Below, piece after piece: positions 1 to 8,913 of a stretch of DNA of 64,000 bases (the first letter of the stretch is position 1; every line of letters starts with the position of its first letter). The translations under genes and the position numbers were made by a program. Source of the stretch: Flexifilum sp963727545 (GTDB lineage Bacteria > Chloroflexota > Anaerolineae > Aggregatilineales > Phototrophicaceae); the NCBI GenBank assembly GCA_963727545.1, contig CAVSGS010000006.1, positions 124,001 through 188,000 on the forward strand, given 5' to 3'. Below the pieces are notes generated by a model. The model did not search any database. It saw only the letters and a program-made list of their open reading frames with translations, and had not been told where the DNA came from.

Positions 1-1
1 G

Positions 2-742
2 AGCGGCGGGCGCTTGTTGGTCGGCGGGCTGCCGCATGGGATCGCCTACAGCGATGACGCGGGCGCGACGTGGGGCGCGTGCTGGCTCGATGGCGTCGAT
101 GCACCGGCGATGTGCCTCGCGCCCGATCCCCGTGCCAACGGTGTCCTGCTCGCCGGGACGGACGGCGGCGGCATCCTCCGCAGCACCGACAACGGCGCGA
201 GTTGGACGGTCGCCAATCTCGGCTTGCGCAGCTTCAACATTTTGGCGCTGGCGTGGGCGCCACCGACATCAACCGACGTCTTCCCGGCGTGGGAGACGGT
301 CTTCGCCGCGACTGACGAGGGCGTTTATCGCTCACCGGGTGGCGGACGCGGCTGGCGGCGCTGCGCGGGCGTTCAAGGCGTGGTGCAGTCGCTCGCCGTC
401 AGCCCGAATTGGACGGACGACGGCATCGTGATCGCCGGGATGGAAGAATCCGGGCTGTTTTACTCGGCGGATCGGGGACACCATTTCGCGCCGGTTGAGG
501 CTGCGCCCCAACAGATCGACGCACTGGCGGCGGTCACCGACGGCTGGCTGCTGAGCAATGACGCGGGCTTATGGTCGTCAGCCGACGGCTGGCACTGGAC
601 GCTAGTGGATAAGACGATCCCGGCACTGGTGCTGCTGGTCGCTGATGAGACGGTCTACGCCGGCGGCGAGTTTGGTCTGCGTCAAATTGCGCTCCCCGAT
701 CTCGTCCGCACCGATCAGATTCCGCGTCGCTCGTGTGAATGA
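2..742 (+). CDS. Beta-propeller (BNR/sortilin-like repeat) protein, 5' truncated
   Basis: The reading frame is open from the window edge, so the N-terminus is missing. At least four repeats of the kind found in BNR/sialidase-like and photosystem-stability-factor propellers are visible, each with an Asp-box-like core such as S-x-D-x-G-x-x-W (for example SDDAGATW, STDNGASW, SADRGHHF). These folds usually bind or scaffold and need not be enzymes. No catalytic residues can be assigned. A GC hairpin follows the stop and may end transcription. Confidence 0.75.
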   Translation, partial: SGGRLLVGGLPHGIAYSDDAGATWGACWLDGVDAPAMCLAPDPRANGVLLAGTDGGGILRSTDNGASWTVANLGLRSFNILALAWAPPTSTDVFPAWETVFAATDEGVYRSPGGGRGWRRCAGVQGVVQSLAVSPNWTDDGIVIAGMEESGLFYSADRGHHFAPVEAAPQQIDALAAVTDGWLLSNDAGLWSSADGWHWTLVDKTIPALVLLVADETVYAGGEFGLRQIALPDLVRTDQIPRRSCE

Positions 743-751
743 CCAAAATCC

Positions 752-773
752 GGGGCGCAGCGCACCGCGCCCC
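752..773. repeat. GGGGCGC palindrome, REP-like, possible terminator
   Basis: Inverted repeat with 7-bp arms GGGGCGC and GCGCCCC around an 8-nt loop, 10 bases after the propeller stop. It belongs to a dispersed family seen again near 42754, 50087 and, with a different arm, 51371. There is no T-run, so a rho-independent terminator role is only possible. Confidence 0.6.
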
Positions 774-968
774 GTAGTGCGGCATCTTGTTAGGACCACT
801 GCCTACCCAAACCGGTTGTAAGCGCCAGCGGTTCTGTGCCGACTTGACATTAAACTAAGCCCGCAAATTTGCTGCCTTTACCCCCATTACATGTCTGTTT
901 TGTTACGGCACTAGCCGCTGTTGTATTGTATTATCAATACGGTCTTGGCTTCTCCGAAGGGAATAGGG

Positions 969-1931
969 TTGAGTCTGGTAGCCTTAATCGCCGCCTTAGC
1001 GGGATCATTTGTCACGACATGGATCGTGCGGCGCTTCACATCGAAGTACAACCTGCTGGACATTCCAAACGAGCGAAGCTCGCATACACGCCCCACACCG
1101 CGCGGTGGCGGTCTCGGCTTTGTGATTGTCTTCCTCATCTGTGTGCTGGTCATGCGCTTCAGCGGTCATCTGGCTGATGGCTACACTTTCGCATTCTTCG
1201 GCGGCGGGCTTCTGGTCGCCTTGTTTGGATTCTGGGATGACCGACACGATCTGTCGCCATACTATCGACTGTTCGCGCAGGCGATCGCCGGGCTGATCGG
1301 CGTTGTCGCGATTGGAGGCGTGCCCGCGCTCGATCTCGGTTTTGTCACGATCGAGTGGGGCATCTTTGGCGACATCGTCGGCGTCGTCGGGCTGGTTTGG
1401 CTGATTAATCTCTACAATTTCATGGATGGTATCGACGGGATCGCCGCCGGGGAAGCGGTCACGATCGCCGGTACCTTCGGTGCGTTCTATCTGCTACAGA
1501 GCCAACTATCGCTCTCAGCAACAGATTGGACGGCATTGTCTTCGCTGGTTGCCCTGTGCTTTGGCATCGCCGCCGTCTGTTTTGGCTTCCTCATCTGGAA
1601 CTGGTCGCCGGCGCGAATCTTCATGGGCGATGTCGGCAGCGGCTTTTTGGGCTACACCTTTGGTCTGCTCGCTTTGGCGACCGCACAAGTCATACCACAT
1701 CTACTGTGGGTGTGGCTGATCCTGCTCGGCGTCTTTGTGGTCGACACCTTGTTCACCTTACTCAACCGGGTGCGGCGACACGAGGCTTGGCACCAAGCGC
1801 ATCACAGTCATGGCTACCAACATGCCGTTTCGATCTACGCCAGCCACGGACGGGTGACGTCGGCAGTGTTGCTCATTAATCTGGTCTGGTTGGCACCGCT
1901 GGCATACTTGGCATGGAATAACCCCGCTTGA
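969..1931 (+). CDS. WecA/MraY-family undecaprenyl-phosphate sugar-1-phosphate transferase
   Basis: Polytopic membrane protein of about 320 residues from the glycosyltransferase 4 (WecA/MraY/TagO) family, which loads the first sugar-1-phosphate onto undecaprenyl phosphate. Visible family motifs are RSSHTRPTPRGGG near the N-terminus, NLYNFMDGIDG with the Mg-binding aspartates, the FMGDVGSGFLG loop, and a His-rich HQAHHSHGYQHA segment. About ten hydrophobic segments are present. TTG at 969 is preferred because AAGGGA lies 6-7 nt upstream, but the frame is open back to 921. Fits as the priming enzyme for the polysaccharide locus downstream. Confidence 0.85.
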   Translation: MSLVALIAALAGSFVTTWIVRRFTSKYNLLDIPNERSSHTRPTPRGGGLGFVIVFLICVLVMRFSGHLADGYTFAFFGGGLLVALFGFWDDRHDLSPYYRLFAQAIAGLIGVVAIGGVPALDLGFVTIEWGIFGDIVGVVGLVWLINLYNFMDGIDGIAAGEAVTIAGTFGAFYLLQSQLSLSATDWTALSSLVALCFGIAAVCFGFLIWNWSPARIFMGDVGSGFLGYTFGLLALATAQVIPHLLWVWLILLGVFVVDTLFTLLNRVRRHEAWHQAHHSHGYQHAVSIYASHGRVTSAVLLINLVWLAPLAYLAWNNPA

Positions 1932-2411
1932 AGCATACCGATTACGCTCGTGGCTTACACGCCCTTGGTCGCCTTAGCCCTTCACTTCAAAGCCGGGGTC
2001 GAACTGGCACTGGTGCAAAGGTTGAATGGGATAGACAAAAAGTAGCTCTCCATGGTTGCTCACAATGTATGCGTGTCGCGCTGGTTTGCGCCCGTGACTG
2101 GTTTTTGCGCCCATGCTGTGCTATCGCCAAACTATTGCCGATGCAGCTGAAATGCCCAGCAGAAGACCATATGCAGCAGGCAGCAACCCGGCTAGTGCGC
2201 TCCGCTGCGCAATATCCACAGCGCGGCTTCGACAAAACGCCGACACTTTCGTGAAGTCCCAACTTTTACCTGTGAGCGCGCAGAAACGCTTGGATTTTCA
2301 TCCAATCTTTGTCTTGCAGTTTTATGGTTCACATGAGGCTAATTATGCCTCATCTGTCAACACAACCGAGTCTACGCAGGGAGAGGCGAGCGGCAGGTCG
2401 ATGGGGGAGTC
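1932..2411. other. 480-base intergenic stretch, nothing recognised
   Basis: Several overlapping short frames exist on both strands but none has a ribosome site, codon pattern or motif that suggests a gene. It must hold the promoter of the secreted protein at 2412; no convincing -35/-10 pair was identified. A GGGGGAG run sits just before that ATG. Confidence 0.5.
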
Positions 2412-3734
2412 ATGAAATTACTCTGTAGAATCGCTCGGATCGCTACCGCCATTTTTCTCCTCTTGCTAGGCGCGAATTCAACGCGGATCTCTGGGGCGCA
2501 AGCGGAAGCTTCGGAACTAGTCGACTATAGCCCCGATGTTACGGACAGCGTTGTGTTGATCGGAAATCCATTTCGAGATCGTCTTTCTGATCCGAAATGG
2601 ACCTACGCAAGAAATGTTTGGGATATGGAGGTTTTTGACGGGCGGCTTTATTTAGGATCAGGAAATAGCAACAACGCCGGTCCAGCGACGAACGCCGGAC
2701 CGGTCGAAGTTTGGTACTATGACGACCAGAACGGGGCTTTTGCCTACGACTACGTCGTGAATGAAGAGCAAATCGACGAGTTTGTTATCGCTGGTGGGAC
2801 CCTGTATATCCCCGGTCACGATTCACGTGGCGACGGGAAACACGGCAACATTTATTTCTTGCGCGGGGAACGCTGGGTCAAGCGAGATAACGTACCCGGT
2901 GCGCTGCACGTTTATGACCTGCACCTGTATCACGGGAACTTATTTGCTGCGCTCGGTCTGGCGGACACGAGCAGCCGCGCGGTCGCCGTCAGCAGCGATA
3001 ATGGACGAACTTGGACGTTAGGAGAGTTACCAACCGGTATTGGCGGCACGGGTCGAATCGGAGTGGGGCGCGCGTGGAAATTCTTCGAGGTCAATGACAC
3101 TCTCTACGTGAGCGTATTGGCATTTCCGAAAATGCAGCCCGTTCCAAGTTTGAACGGAAATCTTGCCTACCGGCTGAAAGGCTACAACAGCTTCGTATAT
3201 CGACTGACGGGGATCGACGCGAATGGCGTCGCCCATTTCGAAGCGAGTGATGTGGATTTTTTCGACGGTCTCTATCCGCCCAACTTTACGGGAAAACCGC
3301 TCCCCCGCATCGCCCGCCCGGTTCAATTCGACGCCCATGTCGTCTATTTGGGCGTGGTCACCGTTATCGATCACAACTGGCAGCCGTTCGGTCTGTTCTC
3401 CGTTGATTTTGCTGATAACGTTCAGCAATACGATCTGGCAGATGGTGCGCTTCCCCGCGATCTCTTCGTTCAAGATAACGTTTTGTACCTGCTGGTGGCT
3501 GCGCCGGTGGCTCAGGGCGGGTACGAAATGCGGGTCAGGGCAACCTGCGACCTCCAGAACTGGGTTGAGTTATTTCGCTTCCGGGCAGCGACATTTTCGC
3601 GTTCATTCGCTCGTTATAACGACAATTTCTACTTCGGGCAGGGAACAGAAGCTGCGCCGATCTCGGATGAGGCGGGGAACATTTTAGAAGTACCGGGGAC
3701 GTTCGCTCAATATAGCTGCCCGGCGTCAAATTAA
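2412..3734 (+). CDS. Secreted propeller-like protein of unknown function
   Basis: 440 residues with a clear Sec signal peptide (basic MKLLCRIAR, then a hydrophobic stretch ending near GAQA). The mature part has repeated short beta-blade segments, including a Trp-containing Asp-box-like SSDNGRTW, suggesting a propeller. No catalytic site was recognised. It converges on the lasso cyclase gene: the two stop codons share the TTAA at 3731-3734, so there is no room for a terminator between them. Whether it is linked functionally to the lasso cluster is unknown. Confidence 0.7.
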   Translation: MKLLCRIARIATAIFLLLLGANSTRISGAQAEASELVDYSPDVTDSVVLIGNPFRDRLSDPKWTYARNVWDMEVFDGRLYLGSGNSNNAGPATNAGPVEVWYYDDQNGAFAYDYVVNEEQIDEFVIAGGTLYIPGHDSRGDGKHGNIYFLRGERWVKRDNVPGALHVYDLHLYHGNLFAALGLADTSSRAVAVSSDNGRTWTLGELPTGIGGTGRIGVGRAWKFFEVNDTLYVSVLAFPKMQPVPSLNGNLAYRLKGYNSFVYRLTGIDANGVAHFEASDVDFFDGLYPPNFTGKPLPRIARPVQFDAHVVYLGVVTVIDHNWQPFGLFSVDFADNVQQYDLADGALPRDLFVQDNVLYLLVAAPVAQGGYEMRVRATCDLQNWVELFRFRAATFSRSFARYNDNFYFGQGTEAAPISDEAGNILEVPGTFAQYSCPASN

Positions 3735-5611
3735 CTGCCAAACTCGGCGCGGACGGCTTTTAGCCAGCTATTTATGATGAGCGGGCGGATGTTTTTCGAT
3801 TGCGCCCCCGGATTAACATCCCAACCGGTGATACTGGGAACTGCATCGCGTTGAATATACCGGCTCAGTTCTGGAAGTATTTCCCACTCATCGACCCATT
3901 TGGATTCGGGGAACCGCAGCAAGCTCGACAAAACAAACCCCAGCGGTGCTTTGCGCCGGTCAACGATCTCGGTTGGCAGAATACCGCGCATGGCTTCGCG
4001 CATAATATACTTGGGGGTTTGCGAAAGCTGTGGCGGCAGCGAGAGCGCAAAATCGATCAGCCGAAGATCCAAAAACGGCGAGAGCACTTTGGGCGCGACG
4101 AAATTGGGCGCGTGCACGAATTCAATCGTGTTGTCCCAACTCGCTTGCAGCAAATAAGCGTAAGCGACAGCATTCAGCGGGTGTTGGCTTTCCCCGTGCG
4201 TATCCCAATAGGCTTGCCACTGCTCTTTTAAGTGGATTCGCGCTTCAAAATCCGGGTTGATCCATTCGGGGAAGCTCGCGTATGAGCCAAGCGGTCGGGA
4301 TGACCGGCTTGCTCGCACGCTATTGATCGACCGTTTAAGCTGGCTGAGGAGACCCAAAGAGGGGCGCTTTCCAGTAATTTTCCAAACATCCCGGTACAGA
4401 TTGAGCGCGTCCGCCGGGGATTTTTTCGCCATCACGTCCAGTAAAGGCGTGATCGCGAAGATTTCGTCGCCGCCGTGACCAGCGAGGACGACGTTTCCAT
4501 GTTCAAGCCGCGAGCGCGTCACCGCCTCGTTCAGCCCGGTCTGATAGACTGCCCCCATGTCCATTAAGGTCGGCAGCGGATCGCGGATTGGAAATTGGTC
4601 AGCGTCAACATGCACAAGCGGGATATTCAGCTTAAGTGCCGCGCTTGAGGAATAGTATGCTTCCTGATCCGGGAGTAGGTGTGAAAAATGGGTATTACTG
4701 GCGGTTAACTGCAGCGGCGCGGCGCGTTCTTGTTGGATTTCACGGGCGATTGCCGCAATTGTCGTTGAGTCCAGCCCGCCGCTTAATGCGATGATAATTC
4801 GATCCGACCGAATGAACGACCGCAGCACTTCGGTGAACAGCTCGTGGAAGTGTTCGGCGTAATCCTTGATCCTTGGATAACGCAGCATGGCATGATCCAG
4901 CGGCAGCGTCCAGTAGGTTTGAGGTCGTGGCAGAGCAGTCGGCGTGCTTCGGAGTTCGCGCCGGTTAATCGTCAGGGTCTGGGCGTGACCGAGGCGCTGA
5001 ATGTTGGCGAAGGGTGTCCGCGTCTCATCGACCGCAAGATAGATGGGAAGTACCAAGCGGCGTCCCAGCGACTCTTCGTCGAGGACAATCCCGACGGAAG
5101 GGTGACGAATCACCGGTCCGAATTCCGTTGCAAAGACGAACGTTTGCCCGTCGAAGGCGTAATACAGCGTCTGCGACTTCAATTGGTCAATTGCTAAGAA
5201 CAACCGCTGGCGCGCATTATCCCACAGCGCATAACGGAATGACCCGCGTAGATGCTGAGGGGAATGCTCCCCCCACACGGTATACGCATATAAAATAAGC
5301 TCCGGGTCAGGAGCGGTCTGCAGCGCACCCGCCTCAAGCGGGACGTGCTTACTCAGTTCGGCTGCGAGTTCGACCCGATTAGTCAGATAGCTATCCGCAG
5401 CGATCGTGATGTCGGCGATCGTAAGCGGTTGTTGTTCTTCCCGTGTGTCATCAGTGAGCCGCTGTAAAGCGACGCCCAGCGTTATTCCGGCTTGCGTCCA
5501 GATTTGCTGTGCGTCTTCACCACGATTGCGGATACGATCAAGTAGGTTTTGGGCAATTGACGGATCACTGAGCAATTCGTTCAGGCTGAGGATACCAAAA
5601 AAGCCGGTCAT
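3731..5611 (-). CDS. Lasso peptide macrocyclase (asparagine-synthetase-like, protein C)
   Basis: 626 residues with the asparagine synthetase B layout: N-terminal Ntn-type domain and C-terminal ATP-pyrophosphatase domain. The AMP-forming loop SGGLDST is at about residue 277 and GGDEIFA at about 378. The N-terminus reads MTGFFGI, so the Cys2 nucleophile needed for glutamine hydrolysis is absent, as in known lasso cyclases such as McjC. In that family the enzyme adenylates an Asp/Glu side chain and closes the ring with the N-terminal amine. It is the last gene of the operon; its ATG overlaps the B2 stop (ATGA at 5608-5611). Confidence 0.9.
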   Translation of the reverse strand: MTGFFGILSLNELLSDPSIAQNLLDRIRNRGEDAQQIWTQAGITLGVALQRLTDDTREEQQPLTIADITIAADSYLTNRVELAAELSKHVPLEAGALQTAPDPELILYAYTVWGEHSPQHLRGSFRYALWDNARQRLFLAIDQLKSQTLYYAFDGQTFVFATEFGPVIRHPSVGIVLDEESLGRRLVLPIYLAVDETRTPFANIQRLGHAQTLTINRRELRSTPTALPRPQTYWTLPLDHAMLRYPRIKDYAEHFHELFTEVLRSFIRSDRIIIALSGGLDSTTIAAIAREIQQERAAPLQLTASNTHFSHLLPDQEAYYSSSAALKLNIPLVHVDADQFPIRDPLPTLMDMGAVYQTGLNEAVTRSRLEHGNVVLAGHGGDEIFAITPLLDVMAKKSPADALNLYRDVWKITGKRPSLGLLSQLKRSINSVRASRSSRPLGSYASFPEWINPDFEARIHLKEQWQAYWDTHGESQHPLNAVAYAYLLQASWDNTIEFVHAPNFVAPKVLSPFLDLRLIDFALSLPPQLSQTPKYIMREAMRGILPTEIVDRRKAPLGFVLSSLLRFPESKWVDEWEILPELSRYIQRDAVPSITGWDVNPGAQSKNIRPLIINSWLKAVRAEFGS

Positions 5612-6075
5612 GATTTGTCGGCAAATTTGACCGTTGAAGTAATCTTCTCGGGGAGAAGCTCATCATGGTAGAGAATGGCGTACAATGATGCAACATCTTT
5701 GCGATCATTGATCACCTGATTGGCGTGCTCAACCCACGTATGCCCCATGTCGCGGTTGATTCCGAAGCGCATTACGCTCGGTATCCTAAGCCAACGCAGC
5801 AGCCACCACAGGGCTAACGAACGTCGCAGGCAAGTACCTTGAAAAGGCGGAGTAATCGCTGCCGTATTAACGATGTCGGCAGCATGTTTTGCTCGCCGAA
5901 GATTGACCTTCGAGGGATCCGGTGTTGGGGATAAGGTTAATAATATCCGGCACACCTGCCGATAAGAAGTGAAGCGTAAACCCAGATCGATGATTCGAAT
6001 CACCAAACCAGCGAAGATAATTCCTGCCGCTTTGCGCAGCCGCAGCGGAATAGCGCCCCACACAGACCAAATCAC
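5608..6075 (-). CDS. Lasso peptide leader peptidase B2 (transglutaminase-like)
   Basis: 155 residues, typical length for stand-alone lasso B2 proteins. The Cys-His-Asp triad is visible: Cys82 in GTCLRRSLAL, His112 in GHTWVEH and Asp124 in VINDRKD. B2 proteins cut the leader from the precursor. A hydrophobic segment near residues 15-35 is common in this family. Start is GTG, two bases after the B1 stop, and the gene overlaps the cyclase by 4 bases, so translational coupling is likely. Confidence 0.92.
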   Translation of the reverse strand: MIWSVWGAIPLRLRKAAGIIFAGLVIRIIDLGLRFTSYRQVCRILLTLSPTPDPSKVNLRRAKHAADIVNTAAITPPFQGTCLRRSLALWWLLRWLRIPSVMRFGINRDMGHTWVEHANQVINDRKDVASLYAILYHDELLPEKITSTVKFADKS

Positions 6076-6077
6076 GA

Positions 6078-6347
6078 TTACTCGATAACTTCAATTAACT
6101 TGGCGTCTAAGAGATTCTGCACGAACTGGTCGATATCCGCTTGCAGTGAAGCGCCATCCACATCATATTCTTCTAGGAGTTGTCGATGACCAGTTTGGAT
6201 CGAGTTTGCGGAAGTAAGAATCTCCCACATGCGGATCGCCGAACCGTTCAATGAGTAATACGTCTCGTTAAGTAGGTTCAGAATCACGGCTTCATCTTCG
6301 AATTGATGTACCAGCAAGTCAGAAACCGGTCTAATCCGCTTGACCAT
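6078..6347 (-). CDS. Lasso peptide RRE protein B1 (PqqD-like)
   Basis: About 89 residues of the PqqD/RRE fold (three beta strands followed by helices). The typical pattern ending in LNETYYSLNGSAIRMWE and later Leu-rich helices matches PqqD-like leader-binding domains. B1 binds the precursor leader, especially the Tyr/Pro motif, and presents it to B2. ATG at 6347 is chosen because GGGGAGAG lies 7-9 bases upstream; a TTG three bases earlier is also possible. Sits between the methyltransferase and B2 in one operon. Confidence 0.92.
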   Translation of the reverse strand: MVKRIRPVSDLLVHQFEDEAVILNLLNETYYSLNGSAIRMWEILTSANSIQTGHRQLLEEYDVDGASLQADIDQFVQNLLDAKLIEVIE

Positions 6348-6388
6348 CAAAACTCTCCCCTCTCGTCCGATATGCGGACTAGCGCGTA

Positions 6389-7547
6389 TTAATCGCTAAA
6401 GCTATATGTCAAATCGCCAACGCGCGCAAACGCATCGTTGTAAGTCTTGAATTGCTCCGGGAATTGTGTGTGCACCTGTGCTGCAATTTCGGAGAGTGGC
6501 AACTGCGCTTGCATTTTCTCTAGAATGAAAGCAGTGCATTGCCCTGCCCGGTTAAGCTTGGGCGTGTAATTACTGGCTCGCTTCCGCATATTCAAGAGGG
6601 GAACGGAGAACAAAGAAGACTGCTCGTCGCCAATTCGAGGACTTTCACCATTCGGCGCGGTCGCCGAGACTTTCCAGCGAAAGACGTAATCATCCCCGGC
6701 TAGGAACGCGCCAAGCTGTACGTCAACCGTATCACCGACATTGACTTCAAGCGGCTGCTTTAGCGGCAGCATCATGCCACCATAAACTCGCGGCTGCGGT
6801 CCTTCCGCGCCCGGCGCATTACTAAAACCGACGCCTTCGCAAAGCTCCGCATCAAACCACGTATAGATGAAATGCGCTACACCGGCGCGCTCAGCAACAG
6901 TGCTCACAGTGTTCGAGAAATTCGGGTCGGTGCGGATGCCATATTCTACGGTCGCCCACAACTGAGCCGGAAGCAGAACCTGTTCTGCTTTTACTCAAAT
7001 CCTTTTTATAGATCGGGGCGTTGGCTTGGAAGGAAAATCCCGTCTCAAGATTGAGATCGAAGTTGTTTTCCATCCACGGGTTTAGAATCCCTTCGTGATA
7101 GAGTTCCGGAGCGTCCAGTAGGGTGACAAAAAGCCGGTCGCGCTTGGGGAGCAATATCCCACCCGGTTTGAGCAGTCGTTGATATGCATCCGCAAAAGTC
7201 GAGATGATATGCTGATACAGAGCGTACTGCCCGCGAATATCACCAAGGATTACGTCGGCTTTTTCCGGCAGTTCGACGCGGTTTGAGATGTCTTTGATGA
7301 ACGTAATGCGGTCGGCGTAGCCATTTGCAGCGGCAAATGCACGCCCCATCTCTACGAGCGGCAGCGGCTCAATCGCATAGACGTGCTTCGCCCCTAATTT
7401 ACAGGCGATCAAAGAGAAAATTCCCGTTCCAGCGCCAATATCGACGACAACACTTCCCTCGTGAATAGATCGTCGCATTGCCTCAATGTACGTATCCATC
7501 CGTGTTGTGTCGCGGATCATACTGCCAAATTCACCCAAATTATACAT
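6389..7547 (-). CDS. PRMT-fold SAM methyltransferase, one frameshift; probable lasso tailoring enzyme
   Basis: Two frames make one protein of about 385 residues. The N-terminal part carries SAM motif I (VDIGAGTGIFS, about 35-45) and the acidic Glu60 of motif II. The second part, from AEQVLLPAQLWATVEY, is the beta-barrel of PRMT-like enzymes. The frames meet at an A4 run on the coding strand (plus 6989-6992); removing one A gives a continuous protein, and the total length is 3n+1. The double-Glu loop of arginine methyltransferases is not conserved (it reads GDIRGQYALYQ), so arginine is doubtful as substrate. ATG overlaps the kinase stop by 8 bases. The indel may be a read error or real inactivation. 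Confidence 0.75.
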
Positions 7548-8610
7548 TCGTTGGAACTTTCAGTGCGCCGCGAGTATGGGTTTCACGGTGTTCCGTGTAA
7601 TCATCCATGATGTACTTATATAGCTCATCGAGACGTTCAAGTCCATTGGTTCGCACCAGCGAACGAACAGGAACGGTTTCCAGCAGTCGCGAGAGAACCT
7701 GAAGATCAGTAGCTCGTATTTGCGGAGACGAGATCCAATTCAGATACACGTTTTGCATTAATCGTATCAGCGCCAAACCCGGTTGTAAAGAATTTATCTG
7801 AACAATTTCATCTAGCCCAGTGATAAGATAGATTGCGCCGATTGGGTGGTTTTCATAACTAAACGAAAAACCTTCGCTTCGTTCAAGATCGATGTATTTT
7901 TTCCGCCAATCCGGTGCAATTGGCTGAATGGAAACAGATTTGCCGTCTGCTGAGGGCGGGTGCTTCCACAAGCGGAGGTTCGGGTAGCCGGATTTCACCC
8001 AAACTTCGGTCGCTTGTGGCTCGATTACGCAAATGTCATCCGCCAGAACAGCGTGTCCCTGTGATGCAAACGCTAGCGCAGTCGTGGATTTCCCAAAACC
8101 CGAAGGGGCGCAAAACATGATAGCGCGGTCGTCGACAACAACCGCGCTGGCATGCAGACAAACTTGATTATGCAAACGCAGATACAAACCGAGCACCGCA
8201 TTTGTCACATAAGAAACCACGTAAGCGTGGCTAAATTGCGGAGGTGAAACGACCCATAGTTGCTTTGCTGCTGCGTCCAAGAAAAACCGAACATCATCAA
8301 TGTAGTGCAATTGAAGATATTTTTGATCGACCGTGGTAAGTACCTGAACGTAATCCAGCTTGCCCGCTTGATCTTGCTGTCTTAGGTTGAATAGAGGATG
8401 AGGAAACCATTCCAGCTCGCCAAAATCACTGGGAGGCTTTTGCAAAAATGTAATGTGAAGATCAATCTGCTGAGGAGAAGAGGGAAGTTTGAGAAGAGTT
8501 GCTAATGGCTGATCACTTTCCAAACTCAAACCATACACATAGTAGAAGTGACTCGTCAACGTCTTTCTCATATATAGACTACGAAGATTGGCACAGAGGT
8601 AAATAACCAA
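7540..8610 (-). CDS. HPr-kinase-like lasso peptide kinase (first copy)
   Basis: 356 residues from the TTG at 8610. Shows the HprK/P core: His153 in CLHASAV, P-loop APSGFGKST at 168-176, and the DD pair at 191-192. Members beside lasso precursors (PadeK, ThcoK) phosphorylate the C-terminal Ser, and this precursor ends in Ser. The TTG start has AAGGAG 6 bases upstream, better than the in-frame ATG at 8571. Both the ribosome site and TTG lie within a strong hairpin (8604-8640). First gene after the precursor and coupled to the methyltransferase. Confidence 0.87.
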   Translation of the reverse strand: MVIYLCANLRSLYMRKTLTSHFYYVYGLSLESDQPLATLLKLPSSPQQIDLHITFLQKPPSDFGELEWFPHPLFNLRQQDQAGKLDYVQVLTTVDQKYLQLHYIDDVRFFLDAAAKQLWVVSPPQFSHAYVVSYVTNAVLGLYLRLHNQVCLHASAVVVDDRAIMFCAPSGFGKSTTALAFASQGHAVLADDICVIEPQATEVWVKSGYPNLRLWKHPPSADGKSVSIQPIAPDWRKKYIDLERSEGFSFSYENHPIGAIYLITGLDEIVQINSLQPGLALIRLMQNVYLNWISSPQIRATDLQVLSRLLETVPVRSLVRTNGLERLDELYKYIMDDYTEHRETHTRGALKVPTNV

Positions 8611-8640
8611 CCCGTACTCCTTAAGAGTACGGATTGACTA
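8604..8640 (-). promoter_or_regulatory. RNA hairpin covering the ribosome site and TTG start of the kinase gene
   Basis: On the minus-strand RNA, arms of 16 bases pair around a 5-nt loop (UUAAG). The inner six pairs are GUACUC with GAGUAC. The outer ten include G-U pairs that exist only in the minus-strand RNA, not as DNA palindrome pairs, which favours a transcript structure. AAGGAG is partly in the loop and the UUG start is in the 3' arm. It lies about 40 nt after the precursor stop. No U-run follows, so it resembles a precursor-stabilising or translation-lowering element more than a terminator. Confidence 0.7.
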
Positions 8641-8680
8641 TCACTTTCAGTTAATTAGCCGCGACGAATGAGGGCTAGCG

Positions 8681-8866
8681 CTACGACATCATGGTGGCGC
8701 TGAAGTTCAGCATTTTATCGCCGCCCGAAGTGTAGCTATAAACACCGTCGGTTGGGCTGTAAGCGCCGCCGCCATTGATCAGTTTGCTGATATGCCCAAT
8801 TGCAGAAATCTCAGGCTTGGAGTATGTCTTTTTTTGGTTCGGGATTTCAGTGATCTGATTGGACAT
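8681..8866 (-). CDS. Lasso peptide precursor (protein A)
   Basis: 61 residues from ATG 8866, chosen because GGGAG lies about 6 bases upstream; a longer frame to 8908 has no such site. The leader has YSKPEISAIG (residues 15-24), matching the Tyr-x-x-Pro-x-hydrophobic-x-x-x-Gly element read by B1. By alignment the cut falls after LIN, giving a core from Gly32 to Ser61. Asp40 is then core position 9, predicting a Gly1-Asp9 ring. Residue -2 is Ile instead of the usual Thr. The core has three Tyr (36, 43, 45) and ends in Ser, fitting the sulfotransferase and kinases nearby. Cuts at Gly33 or Gly34 would give rings of 8 or 7. Confidence 0.88.
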   Translation of the reverse strand: MSNQITEIPNQKKTYSKPEISAIGHISKLINGGGAYSPTDGVYSYTSGGDKMLNFSATMMS

Positions 8867-8913
8867 GGTTGCTCCCGCTTGATTATTGAGAATTATCCTG
8901 ATTATCAAAGAAT

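Noticed and set aside
3731..5611. True asparagine synthetase
   Set aside because: Cys2 is absent and the gene is coupled to B2 and B1, so the lasso cyclase role fits better.
6389..7547. Programmed frameshift in the methyltransferase gene
   Set aside because: The A4 run has no slippery heptamer or downstream pseudoknot that I can see; many similar indels elsewhere make an error more likely.
8681..8866. Lanthipeptide or sactipeptide precursor
   Set aside because: The precursor has no Cys, and no LanM/LanB or radical SAM enzyme is present in the cluster.
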